The notes: generated by a model from the sequence alone, not told the origin. Shown: positions 43,595 to 51,690, counted from the first letter of the stretch. The stretch: DNA of 64,000 bases from Eubacterium sp. (GCA_021769425.1 JAETSX010000004.1:1-64000), one strand, 5' to 3'. Made by a program: numbers and translations.

Positions 43595-45076
43595 TCACCT
43601 GTTTTCTTTTTCCTGTGCCAGTTCCTCCAACACTTCCTGAATCAGCACACGTTCATCCATAGGGTACTTCTGGCCTTTGATTTCCTGGTAGTCTTCATGG
43701 CCCTTTCCCGCAAGCACAATGACGTCTCCCGGCTCACCCTTCGCTATGGCATACCGGATGGCCTCCTTGCGATCGGAAATTTCTACATATTTACCTTCTG
43801 TTTTATTAATTCCTGTTTTAATATCATCTATAATATCTTGCGGTTCCTCGAATCTTGGGTTATCGGACGTAATAATTGTCAAATCTGCCAATCTGCCGGA
43901 CACTTCCCCCATCTCATAGCGGCGCAGCTTGGAACGGTTTCCGCCGCATCCAAATAAGCACACCAGACGTTTGGGCTGATATTCCTTTAAGGTTCCAAGC
44001 AAACTCTCCAGGCTCATGGCATTATGGGCATAGTCAATCATCAGCGTAAATTCGTTCGACACCGGGATCACCTCAATTCTCCCTTTCACCCGGGCCGCCT
44101 TCAATGCCTGCTTCATATTCTCCTCTGTCACTTGAAAATGGCGGCAGATGGCGATAGCTGTCAGGGAATTGTACACGCTGAACCGCCCCGGCACATCAAT
44201 TTCCACTTCCATATCCACAAGGCCCTTTGCCTGATAAGCCACGCCCAGATATCCCGGCCGTTTTACCAGATGGACATCTTCTGCCCGCAGATCCGCTTCC
44301 GGTGCAAATCCAAAGGTTTCCAGCTCGCAGGTATGACCCTCTGTTACCTGTTTCCAATGAACATCGTCGATATTGACAATTCCTGTTTTGCACTGGCGAA
44401 ACAGCATTCCCTTGCATGCCAGGTATTCTTCAAAGGAAGCATGTTCATTGGGCCCGATATGATCCGGCTCAATATTGGTAAAGATTCCCATATCAAACAA
44501 AATTCCCGCTGTACGATGCATCATCAGCCCCTGGGAGGACACTTCCATCACTGCGCACTGACAGCCCTGTTCCACCATCTGGTGAAAGTACTCCTGTACA
44601 ATATAAGATTCGGGCGTAGTATTCTTTGCCGGAATTGCCTGATCCCCGATCACCGCTTCAATGGTGCCAATTAATCCCACCCGATAGCCCGCCTGCTCCA
44701 GAATGGATTTCACCATATAAGTAGTGGTGGTTTTCCCTTTGGTTCCGGTGACGCCGATTACTTTCAGCTTTTCTGCTGGATAATGGAACCAGGCGGCAGA
44801 CACCAGCGCCAGACCGTATCTGGTATCTTCCACCTTTATCACCGCAACAGATTCCGGCGCTTTTACCTCTTCCTGAACCAGAAGGGCCGCCGCGCCTTTC
44901 TCTGCCGCTTCCTTCGCATAAACATGACCGTCAGACACCGCGCCTTTGATACATACGAAAAGGCAGCCCTTTGTCACTTTTCTGGAATCGTATACCACCT
45001 GTGTAATCTCCAGATCAGATGTCCCCTGTACCAGGGTGTATTCCAGACGTTCCAGCAATCTATCTAATTTCTCCAT
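43595..45076 (-). CDS. murE: UDP-N-acetylmuramoyl-tripeptide synthetase, meso-diaminopimelate type
   Basis: A 493-residue Mur ligase that adds the third amino acid of the peptidoglycan stem peptide. The ATP loop is GVTGTKGKTTTTYMV. NTTPESYIVQEYF and the metal-binding lysine region follow, and the specificity motif DNPR (in TSDNPRFEEPQDI) indicates meso-diaminopimelate rather than lysine. ATG at 45076 with AGAGG upstream is chosen over a longer frame that would begin inside intergenic repeats. It is the first gene of the long operon to ychF. Its leader has a good promoter and possible pseudoknot-forming segments. Confidence 0.95.
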   Translation of the reverse strand: MEKLDRLLERLEYTLVQGTSDLEITQVVYDSRKVTKGCLFVCIKGAVSDGHVYAKEAAEKGAAALLVQEEVKAPESVAVIKVEDTRYGLALVSAAWFHYPAEKLKVIGVTGTKGKTTTTYMVKSILEQAGYRVGLIGTIEAVIGDQAIPAKNTTPESYIVQEYFHQMVEQGCQCAVMEVSSQGLMMHRTAGILFDMGIFTNIEPDHIGPNEHASFEEYLACKGMLFRQCKTGIVNIDDVHWKQVTEGHTCELETFGFAPEADLRAEDVHLVKRPGYLGVAYQAKGLVDMEVEIDVPGRFSVYNSLTAIAICRHFQVTEENMKQALKAARVKGRIEVIPVSNEFTLMIDYAHNAMSLESLLGTLKEYQPKRLVCLFGCGGNRSKLRRYEMGEVSGRLADLTIITSDNPRFEEPQDIIDDIKTGINKTEGKYVEISDRKEAIRYAIAKGEPGDVIVLAGKGHEDYQEIKGQKYPMDERVLIQEVLEELAQEKENR

Positions 45077-45093
45077 ATATAACCTCTTTTCCA

Positions 45094-45158
45094 GAGCGTG
45101 TTGAAATATGCTTTCCGACAGATATATGACGCAATTAATAACACACTCTAAAAGCATA
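45094..45158 (-). promoter_or_regulatory. Potential pseudoknot in the murE leader
   Basis: In RNA order, TATGCTTT (45151-45158) can pair with AAAGCATA (45107-45114), and GAGTGTGTT (45140-45148) can pair with AACACGCTC (45094-45102) with one G-U pair. Because the second pairing partner of each lies in interleaved order, both together would make an H-type pseudoknot, ending 17 nt before the murE start. This may be chance or a control element. Confidence 0.4.
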
Positions 45159-45166
45159 CTTCCTAT

Positions 45167-45195
45167 ATTATATGATATAATCAAGAATTTGGCAA
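45167..45195 (-). promoter_or_regulatory. Promoter of the murE-ychF operon
   Basis: TTGCCA (45190-45195) and a perfect TATAAT (45167-45172) are spaced by 17 bp on the minus strand. The leader is about 85 nt. No other good promoter or terminator was seen within the 15-kb operon. Confidence 0.82.
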
Positions 45196-45225
45196 GTTGC
45201 GAGCGGCAATCTGAATCTATGCAGG

Positions 45226-45366
45226 GTAACAGTTCAGCCCAGGACTTTGCACTTGCTGCAAAGTCCGTGAGAATGTGTAGATTGAGCAAGGAATCCAGCC
45301 CTTTGCTGAAAGCAAACTTTAATGGGCTGGATTCTGTAACAGTAAGGGCAAAGGCTGAACTGTTAC
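45226..45366. mobile_element. 141-bp MITE-like element with 14-bp inverted ends and 8-bp flanking direct repeat
   Basis: The ends GTAACAGTTCAGCC (45226-45239) and its perfect inverse (45353-45366) bound a non-coding core. The 8 bases TATGCAGG lie directly outside both ends (45218-45225 and 45367-45374), as expected of a target-site duplication. Inside are two more perfect stems: GGACTTTGCA (45242-45251 with 45257-45266) and GAATCCAGCCC (45291-45301 with 45324-45334), the latter enclosing TTTGCT/AGCAAA. It has no transposase and would depend on one elsewhere. Degenerate copies lie at 8206, 28289 and 45431. Confidence 0.82.
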
Positions 45367-45430
45367 TATGCAGGTATTACTCCGGGGGACATTTGTCCAG
45401 CGCTGACCGGAGCGGAACGTAGACATTTGG

Positions 45431-45475
45431 AATGGGCAGATTCCTTAACAGTGAGGCTGAAAGCTGAACTGTTGC
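45431..45475. repeat. Diverged partial copy of the MITE-like element
   Basis: This stretch matches the right third of the element at 45226-45366 (AATGGGC, AACAGT, then GCTGAACTGTTGC as the end). After each copy comes TATTACTCCGG, with TATGCAGG intervening only after the first. It is probably an older insertion or duplicated fragment. Confidence 0.65.
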
Positions 45476-45476
45476 T

Positions 45477-45659
45477 ATTACTCCGGCGGCTAAATATCGC
45501 AGAATTTTACGTAGGATAAATTTTCATCCGCAAGGCGGAAGAATGAGTTGTAGCGAGGGTTACAACGATTGATGAGGGCCTGCCCCGCTTTATCGGGCAC
45601 AACGTGGCAGATGGAAATTCAGACAAGTAAAAACTGCGATATTTAACCGCCGGAATAAT
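45477..45659. repeat. 183-bp palindromic element with 33-bp inverted ends
   Basis: Positions 45477-45510 and 45627-45659 are inverted copies with only a few differences (core TAAATATCGCAG). Further in, AATTTTCATC-like and GATGGAAATT-like words and GTTGTA/TACAAC can pair, so most of the element folds back on itself. It is non-coding. It adjoins the terminator of the HD-GYP gene. It resembles in style, but not in sequence, the element at 21086-21289. Confidence 0.82.
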
Positions 45660-45663
45660 ATAT

Positions 45664-45698
45664 GCAAAAACCCCCGGAAACAGTTCGATTCCCGAAGG
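45664..45698 (-). terminator. Terminator of the HD-GYP regulator gene
   Basis: AACCTTCGGGAA pairs with TTCCGGGGGTT across a 9-nt loop with one bulged G and two G-U pairs, followed by TTTTT on the minus strand, 50 bp after the stop codon. Confidence 0.65.
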
Positions 45699-45747
45699 TT
45701 CTTATTCCGGAGCGCACCGCAGGCAGGTCCCAGGCATGCTCTGGCCT

Positions 45748-46842
45748 CTAATTCACACTTTCTACATCTGCAAAGGATAACTTCGTCTCCGTTGCCTGGA
45801 AAAACTCTTCCTTCGCCAGTCCGAAACAATCCAGAATCTGCGGGGAAAAGGTTCCGCACTCACCGTCAAAAATCATCCGAGCCGCTTCTGCCACCGCATA
45901 GGGTTCCTTATAAACGCGCTTGCTGACCAATGCATCATACACATCTGCAATGGACACCACCTGCGCCCAGATTGGAATCTCATCTCCTGACAATTTGTCC
46001 GGATATCCCTTTCCGTCATATCTCTCATGATGATAACGGCAGATTTCATAGCAATAGCGGTAGAAATCATCTTCTTCCTGCTTAAAATTTTCTAAAAGTT
46101 CACAGCCATAAATCGTGTGTTTTTTAATTTCCTCATATTCCTCACTGGTAAGCCTGCCCGGCTTTAGCAAAATACTGTCCGGAATTGCAATTTTGCCAAG
46201 ATCATGCAGAGCAGAAGCATTGACAATCAATTCCACATCTTCTTCTGTCAATTCATATTCCGGATAAAATTTAACCAGATATTTCAGCAAAACACCGGTA
46301 TAATATTTTACTCTCTGAATATGCTCTCCAGATTCCAGGCTTCTGAATTCCACTACGGAACTCAGGGCATTTATCAGAAAATCATTGTTTCGCTTAAGCT
46401 TCTCCCGGCTCTCTCTCAACTGCCTGGTCCGTTTCTCTAATTTGTTCTCAATATCTATTCTGTGGGAGAACAATTCAATAATATTCATTGCGCGCCGCAT
46501 TACCACTTTGGGGGTAAAAGGCTTATATACAATATCGGAAGCGCCGTATTCATATGCCTTCAACTCTGTGTCCACAGAAGCCTCTCCGGTAATAATGATT
46601 ACCGGTATGTAGTCCATATAATTCTTCTCTACCATGTATTCCAGCACATCCAGTCCGGATTTGCCAGGCATAACAACATCCAGGAACATCAATGCAATCT
46701 GCTCGTTCTTTTGTTCAATAATCTGAATGGCCATATCACCATCTTCAGCTTCCAAAATCTCGAACTGCTCTTCAAAAATAAACTTCAGCATCTCGCGATT
46801 TATGTCGATATCGTCAACGATTAATAAAGTATTCCTTTCCAT
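45748..46842 (-). CDS. Response regulator with HD-GYP domain (cyclic di-GMP phosphodiesterase type)
   Basis: A 364-residue protein. The N-terminal receiver (1-120) has IVDDIDINREM, the phosphoacceptor Asp in LMFLDVVMPG and the lysine in IVYKPFTP. A coiled linker (about 125-160) joins it to an HD-GYP domain with ASALHDLGKIAIPDS and HHERYDGKGYPDKLSGDEIP, the signatures of enzymes that degrade cyclic di-GMP. It probably links a phosphorelay to motility or surface behaviour, which fits the pseudaminic acid genes in the window. It is monocistronic, with its own promoter and terminator. No partner kinase is adjacent. Confidence 0.94.
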   Translation of the reverse strand: MERNTLLIVDDIDINREMLKFIFEEQFEILEAEDGDMAIQIIEQKNEQIALMFLDVVMPGKSGLDVLEYMVEKNYMDYIPVIIITGEASVDTELKAYEYGASDIVYKPFTPKVVMRRAMNIIELFSHRIDIENKLEKRTRQLRESREKLKRNNDFLINALSSVVEFRSLESGEHIQRVKYYTGVLLKYLVKFYPEYELTEEDVELIVNASALHDLGKIAIPDSILLKPGRLTSEEYEEIKKHTIYGCELLENFKQEEDDFYRYCYEICRYHHERYDGKGYPDKLSGDEIPIWAQVVSIADVYDALVSKRVYKEPYAVAEAARMIFDGECGTFSPQILDCFGLAKEEFFQATETKLSFADVESVN

Positions 46843-46881
46843 GACTTCTCCTTTGCAGAATCTCTTTGAAAAATTATAAAC

Positions 46882-46939
46882 CTGTACTTTTGTACAGTGT
46901 GCCAGGGCATATTATACTATATCGTTCTGCCGAAATCAA
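46882..46939 (-). promoter_or_regulatory. Promoter and downstream palindrome of the HD-GYP gene
   Basis: TTGATT (46934-46939) and a perfect TATAAT (46911-46916) are spaced by 17 bp on the minus strand. Just downstream, CTGTAC and GTACAG flank four bases (46882-46897), covering the likely start of the transcript. The palindrome may be an operator or an RNA hairpin. Confidence 0.72.
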
Positions 46940-47042
46940 CTTGATTTCTAAAACATTGCAAAGGAATTTTTCGCAAAATATGCACATTCTTGCGGACTTC
47001 GCAGGGAATGCAAAGTTCTAAAACCCCCAAGCTGCGGATTCA

Positions 47043-48023
47043 TCATAAAATACACAAAAGCAACTTGAGCCCAATCAACAAAACCGCTGACAAAATTGCT
47101 GTCATATACATCAAGCGCCCGCTTCTTTCGATGTCTTTGACTTCTGCCGGACGTATTGGATCCCCAATAAAGGGCTTTTCATGTTTTACTCCGAAATACC
47201 AGGCATCTCCGGCAAGCTGTACCTGCAGAGCTCCGGCCATTACCGCTTCCGTCTGAGCAGAATTAGGGCTTGCGTGACAGTAACGATCCCTCTTATAAAT
47301 TCTCCATGCGCCTTTTGCATCCAGACCGCAAAAAAAACTTCCGCATATCATCAAAAGAGCGCTGATTCTGGCCGGAATAAAATTTACAATATCATCCAGC
47401 CGGGCCGCCGCTGTTCCAAAATACCGGTAGGTTTCATTCTTATATCCCACCATGGAATCCATGGTATTAATAGATTTATAAAAAAAAACTCCTGCTCCGC
47501 CGAACAATGCCATAAAGCACATAGGCGCAACAATTCCGTCTGAAGTATTCTCCGCCACCGTTTCCACCGCCGCTTTCACAACTCCTGCCTCACTAAGCTG
47601 CGCGGTATCTCTTCCCACAATCATGGAAACTGCTTTCCTTCCAGCCTCTAACCCTTCTGCTTCCAGGGCCTCTGCCACCTTCATGCTCTCTTTCTTCAAA
47701 GATTTCGCAGCCAGAAGCATTCCGCACATCAGGCTTTCCAGTAAAATCCCGAGCAAAGGATGCAAACGGTAACATAGAAACAAAACTGCAGCCGGAACCA
47801 AAGTGGAGCATCCTGTCACCAAAACTGCCAATAGTATTCCGGCCAGCCTCTCCCCTGTTTTCGTCCGGGGAAAGAGCCTCCGCAGAGCCTTCTCCATTCC
47901 GGAAATCAAACGGCCGATTGCTATCACCGGGTGATGCCATCCCTTGGGATCTCCAACGGCAAAATCCCAAAGAACGCCCAAAAGAAGCGCAATTCCAGAG
48001 TAAAACATCCTATGTTCTATCAT
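47043..48023 (-). CDS. cbiB: Adenosylcobinamide-phosphate synthase (CbiB/CobD type)
   Basis: A 326-residue membrane enzyme that joins aminopropanol phosphate to the corrin ring. The start ALLLGVLWDFAVGDPKGWHHPVIAIGRLI and the stretch AETVAENTSDGIVAPMCFMALFGGAG are characteristic, as is SPNSAQTEAVMAGALQVQLAGDAWYFG. ATG at 48023 overlaps the end of the alarmone synthetase gene by 14 bp and has GGAGA about 10 nt upstream; ATG at 48008 is a weaker alternative. It is separated from the other cobalamin genes by the synthetase and a hydrolase gene. Confidence 0.93.
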   Translation of the reverse strand: MIEHRMFYSGIALLLGVLWDFAVGDPKGWHHPVIAIGRLISGMEKALRRLFPRTKTGERLAGILLAVLVTGCSTLVPAAVLFLCYRLHPLLGILLESLMCGMLLAAKSLKKESMKVAEALEAEGLEAGRKAVSMIVGRDTAQLSEAGVVKAAVETVAENTSDGIVAPMCFMALFGGAGVFFYKSINTMDSMVGYKNETYRYFGTAAARLDDIVNFIPARISALLMICGSFFCGLDAKGAWRIYKRDRYCHASPNSAQTEAVMAGALQVQLAGDAWYFGVKHEKPFIGDPIRPAEVKDIERSGRLMYMTAILSAVLLIGLKLLLCIL

Positions 48024-48639
48024 TTGCAGCAGTCTCCTTCCAAACATTGTGCCCGTCGCTGTACTGTTCAAATCTGCTTTCAATCCGTACCAGATTTTCC
48101 GCATATTCTTTTAATTCCGCTGCCAGTTTCTCTCTGTCATCCCGCTCCATCTTATAGAGAATGCGGTGTTCCATGCTGGCCCAGAAATCCATGGACATGG
48201 TGCGGAACTGAACCTCCACCGGAAAATATTCCATCCCATCCAGGCAATACACTGGAATTCCCACAATAATATGGTAACTGCGGTAACCGTTGGCCTTGGG
48301 ATAGGTAATATAGTCGCATTCCCGAATTACAATTAAATCTGCCTGCCGTTTCAGCGCATCCGCCAGATTATAAATATCCCCCACAAAATAGCAGATGACC
48401 CGCACTCCGGCAATGTCCTGCAAATAATCCTTTGCATTCATCACAGTAGGTTCTTTCCCTTTCCCTGCCAGTTTCTCCTCCATGCTTTCCTTTTCCTTAA
48501 TTCTGTGCTGGATATTGTGGATAGGCTGGCCGAAAGATTCACTGTACAGGTTATGCTTCAATACGTTCAGCCGGGCAAGCAATACCTCGCTGGCATCTGC
48601 ATAAGGCTGGATGAACGCATAATATTCCTCGTTCGTCAT
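48010..48639 (-). CDS. Small alarmone synthetase (RelQ/YjbM-type GTP pyrophosphokinase)
   Basis: A 209-residue single-domain synthetase of guanosine tetra- or pentaphosphate. It lacks the HD hydrolase and regulatory domains of full RelA/SpoT. The RelA/SpoT synthetase domain is seen in DIAGVRVICYFVGDIYNLADAL, YPKANGYRSYHIIVGIPV and EVQFRTMSMDFWASMEHRILYK, the last holding the catalytic Glu and substrate contacts. Length agrees with the RelQ group. It has its own extended -10 promoter at 48667-48672 and shares a transcript with cbiB, an unusual pairing that could tie cobalamin assembly to stress signalling. Confidence 0.93.
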   Translation of the reverse strand: MTNEEYYAFIQPYADASEVLLARLNVLKHNLYSESFGQPIHNIQHRIKEKESMEEKLAGKGKEPTVMNAKDYLQDIAGVRVICYFVGDIYNLADALKRQADLIVIRECDYITYPKANGYRSYHIIVGIPVYCLDGMEYFPVEVQFRTMSMDFWASMEHRILYKMERDDREKLAAELKEYAENLVRIESRFEQYSDGHNVWKETAANDRT

Positions 48640-48666
48640 AGTTATTCCTGTTCCTCCTTATGGTAG

Positions 48667-48672
48667 ATTATA
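48667..48672 (-). promoter_or_regulatory. Extended -10 promoter of the alarmone synthetase gene
   Basis: TATAAT is preceded by TGG (TG one base before), giving an extended -10 on the minus strand. The -35 region is AT-rich without a clear box. AAGGAGGAAC follows shortly, so the leader is about 20 nt. Confidence 0.6.
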
Positions 48673-48789
48673 CCAGACTTTTAGTAGAAAAAAATAAAAT
48701 TTTGTAATAAAAAATCTTAAAAATGTGTAAATTTCTCCAGAACTAATTTTCTGTCATCTGGATACGGACAGAAATACGGGATTGCTTTT

Positions 48790-51081
48790 TTACAAACCAG
48801 ACCGCGTTCTGATTCCCACATTATCAATGGCCGCTTTTCCTTCCTTCCGAGGAAAGCGCAGACGAATCTGGCAGATTTCTTCAGAATCCACACCCTCAAA
48901 ATCTTCCAGCGGAACGGATACGGTCTGAAACTGATGTTTATATTCTGTTGTTTTCCACAAATACTGCAGTTTATTCAGCCGCACCATAAAGGGCGGATAC
49001 ACCGGCACATAATCCTTTCCAGACAAACATGCTTCTGCCCCGTTTCTGTCTTTTACCCAAATCTCCACATCAAGAAGTTCCGCTTCCTCTTCTGAAAAAT
49101 CTTCCCGCAAATCCATCAGATCAAACTGCAGCGTCTTCCCTTTTCGCTCCGGTTCTGACAAAAAAATACAAAACTCCGCACTCTGTTCTTCTGCATTCTC
49201 TTCTTTCCCGCGGCCCCATTTCAGCGCCGCCGCATAATTTCCTCTGGATTCCTCATTGGAAAACCGCATCTGTTCTTCCCGCCAACTGTCCACATGTTCC
49301 GCTTTTATTCTGACTCCCTCTGCTGTCCCCGTATCAATTCGGGCATCTTCCTCAAAATCGCACAGCATCCTTAAATCCGAAGTTTCATAAGACTGGACAT
49401 ACAATGTTTCAGGCAAAAGGCTCCTGTATCGGCTCCAGTTGATAAGCAGCTGATTGGAAGCCCTTATTTTCGCTGAACTGGAAGTTTCTCCTGCACCGCC
49501 GGAAGCGTCCGAAGCTTTACCCGTATTCTGCCTTAACGTCTGATCCAAAAAAGATTTGATAAATATTTTTGCAATCTGCTGCTGTTTTTGCTGCGGCAGA
49601 AAATTTCCCACGTTCAGCATACGGTTCAATGGCTCCATCATATCATAGGTTCCCCAGAGGGAGTTAAACTGCCCGTGATTCACCCCCGCCAGATACAGAG
49701 AAGTCTTGATACAGTCTTTCGTTCCGGTAAAAGAAATATTCTCATATTGTTCCATGCCCATAAAAGTACTGACATCCTGATCATTGGCGCCGTGAAGAAG
49801 CAGGTAATTCACGTCTTCCAGCTCCACGCTCCTCCCGGAAGGGTGGTATTGGCCGCAGGTAGGCGCAATGGCGATCAAAGACTGAATTGAGAAATGATAC
49901 TGAAATCTCCGGTTCCCGTTATCCGGATAATAATTCAAATCATTAAACAGATATGCCAAAGCCACAGCCTCGCCTCCTCTGGAATGTCCGGCCAACGCCA
50001 GATTCGTATCATCTATTTTCTGATACAACGGGCTGCCTTCCTGCTGATTATAAGTTTCCACCTGCCTGATATTCTCCAACAAAAGAACCGCCCTGCCGTC
50101 ATTTTCTCCGGAAAGAGAATTGCAGGCATTTTCATCCACTGACACCACCGTATAACCATGAGAGGCTAAATACTTTCCCAGATATTCATAGCCCAGATAG
50201 GACTCTGTCAGCCAACTGTGATTCCCATGAATCAGAAACAGTGTAGGGCAATGGGAAATCTCCTGGGGATACCAGACAATTCCGGACAGCGGAACTTCCG
50301 TCAGCGGATAACCCTGATATTTTTCCTTAAAAAATCCTCCAATTCCCTCATTCTCCGCAAATCTGCTGATATTCACAGCGCCGGACTCCAGATCTTTCGT
50401 TCCATCTGTCCCATAGGTCAGCGTCAGGACATGATAAGGCCCTTCTTCCATTTCCTGCCGGAATTCCTGCTGCTCCTGCCCGGTCAGCGGCTCATGGTTC
50501 CCTCCTGTTTTTTGACTGCAGTCCAGGTATCTTTCTATATAAGAATCTGAAAATCCCTCTCCGGCCAGAAGCAGGCAGACTGCTCCCATGAAAATGCCGG
50601 AAACCGCCAGGGAAATTATAATGCTTCTGCTCCTGACTTTATGGTACAGCAATGCCCAGAGGCTTTTCAGCATCAGCGTAAGGATCAGGCTGACTGCCAG
50701 GGCAATTACCGCAGTTTTTGCAAGTCCTGACGTGTACGCGCCTGCCGTCATCACTACCAGACAGACCATCCAAATCAACAGCCAGCTCAGCCGTTCCCGG
50801 ATATTTCCACGAAACAGCCAGCAGAGAATTTTCCCGGATATCCGCAGAGCCAGCATTGTAAGGGGAACCGCCGCCAAAAACACCAGCAGCGCGCCTGCCC
50901 ATCTGGGATACATGAAACCGCCTGCCAAAAGCCCCAGACTGAAACTGAATAAAAGAACCGCGCACCAATACAGCAGCGCTGCAGTGTCATTCCAGTTTCG
51001 TCTCCGGTAATTATGAAACCGGCGGCTGACAGCTGAAATCTTCGCTTTCATAACTGTCAGGATATTTTTGATTTTTTGCAT
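48790..51081 (-). CDS. Polytopic membrane protein with alpha/beta-hydrolase domain
   Basis: A 763-residue protein of unknown role. Residues about 25-175 contain five hydrophobic segments. An alpha/beta-hydrolase domain follows: oxyanion region FLIHGNHSWLTES, nucleophile elbow LALAGHSRGGEAVALAY and late histidine in GVNHGQFNSLWG. The remaining 250 residues form a beta-rich C-terminal domain without a motif I recognise. The hydrolase part resembles the chlorophyllase/PAF-acetylhydrolase-like group. The orientation of the domain relative to the membrane is not clear. It lies 13 bp downstream of a CobU-like gene, so it is probably part of the cobalamin transcript, but a role there is not obvious. 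Confidence 0.8.
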   Translation of the reverse strand: MQKIKNILTVMKAKISAVSRRFHNYRRRNWNDTAALLYWCAVLLFSFSLGLLAGGFMYPRWAGALLVFLAAVPLTMLALRISGKILCWLFRGNIRERLSWLLIWMVCLVVMTAGAYTSGLAKTAVIALAVSLILTLMLKSLWALLYHKVRSRSIIISLAVSGIFMGAVCLLLAGEGFSDSYIERYLDCSQKTGGNHEPLTGQEQQEFRQEMEEGPYHVLTLTYGTDGTKDLESGAVNISRFAENEGIGGFFKEKYQGYPLTEVPLSGIVWYPQEISHCPTLFLIHGNHSWLTESYLGYEYLGKYLASHGYTVVSVDENACNSLSGENDGRAVLLLENIRQVETYNQQEGSPLYQKIDDTNLALAGHSRGGEAVALAYLFNDLNYYPDNGNRRFQYHFSIQSLIAIAPTCGQYHPSGRSVELEDVNYLLLHGANDQDVSTFMGMEQYENISFTGTKDCIKTSLYLAGVNHGQFNSLWGTYDMMEPLNRMLNVGNFLPQQKQQQIAKIFIKSFLDQTLRQNTGKASDASGGAGETSSSAKIRASNQLLINWSRYRSLLPETLYVQSYETSDLRMLCDFEEDARIDTGTAEGVRIKAEHVDSWREEQMRFSNEESRGNYAAALKWGRGKEENAEEQSAEFCIFLSEPERKGKTLQFDLMDLREDFSEEEAELLDVEIWVKDRNGAEACLSGKDYVPVYPPFMVRLNKLQYLWKTTEYKHQFQTVSVPLEDFEGVDSEEICQIRLRFPRKEGKAAIDNVGIRTRSGL

Positions 51082-51094
51082 ATGTATCTGCCTT

Positions 51095-51487
51095 TCATTT
51101 TAACCTTCTTACAATGCCGCAATTCAAAAGATACACCTCTTGGGCCTGTTTTGCCAGCATACATCCGATACGCCCTACCGTCTCACGGTATTTCCGGTCA
51201 AATGCGTCCATGGGAACAATCCCGCACCCCATTTGGTCCAGTATAAGGATCACATGGGGATTTGCTTTCAGCAATTCTTCTGCCATTTTATATGGATCTT
51301 TCTCTTCTTTCAACAGACTGCGAATCCAAAGATGAAACTGGTGGATAATATCTGCGTTCTGCATCTGCTTTGAAACTATTTGCGCTCCTTCCAAAATCAA
51401 AGGATCTTTTCCATTCCCCTTCTCTAAAAATAATGCTTTGGCTGCTTCTAACTTTCCCTGAAAAGCTCCGCCTGTTATCAATATCAT
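51095..51487 (-). CDS. Second, shorter CobU-like protein
   Basis: A 130-residue protein that starts MILITGGAFQGKLEAAKALF and contains ILILDQMGCGIVPMDAFDRKYRETVGRIGCMLA, a stretch seen in cobinamide kinase/guanylyltransferase proteins. It is shorter than the CobU encoded at 52393-52920. It lacks the His-containing guanylylation segment, and the residue after the P-loop lysine is Leu rather than Ser or Thr. It may be a cobinamide kinase of reduced function or a regulatory paralogue. ATG at 51487 is chosen because GGAAG lies upstream and the family starts there. It follows cobS, from which it is separated by 67-bp tandem repeats. Confidence 0.7.
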   Translation of the reverse strand: MILITGGAFQGKLEAAKALFLEKGNGKDPLILEGAQIVSKQMQNADIIHQFHLWIRSLLKEEKDPYKMAEELLKANPHVILILDQMGCGIVPMDAFDRKYRETVGRIGCMLAKQAQEVYLLNCGIVRRLK

Positions 51488-51504
51488 TGTCTTTCTTCCT
51501 TTAT

Positions 51505-51690
51505 CATATTTTTCCGGCTGCAGCGACAGCAATCATAACCGCCTGTCATCAACGTCCTTGCCTTTCCCTACCATATTTTTCCGGCTGCAGCGACAGCAAT
51601 CATAATCGCCTGTTGTCAACGTCCTTGCCTTTTCCTACCATATTTTCCCGGCTGCAACAACAGCGATCATAATTGCCAGTTCACAGTTCT
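51505..51690 (-). repeat. 67-bp tandem repeats made from the 3' end of cobS
   Basis: Units start at 51505 and 51572, and a third, at 51639, runs into the last codons of cobS. The two spacer copies reproduce the end of the cobS coding sequence, its stop region and the following spacer with few changes. The array has therefore grown from duplication of the gene's own tail. It lengthens the gap between cobS and the CobU-like gene to about 150 bp. Confidence 0.9.

Noticed and set aside
45077-45289. Longer N-terminus of MurE
   Set aside because: It would run through the promoter and into the repeat region. ATG at 45076 has a ribosome binding site and gives the normal MurE length.
45664-45698. A GTTCGATTCCC word resembling the T-arm of a tRNA
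   Set aside because: No matching acceptor, D-arm or anticodon stem can be drawn on either side. The region fits better as the terminator of the HD-GYP gene.
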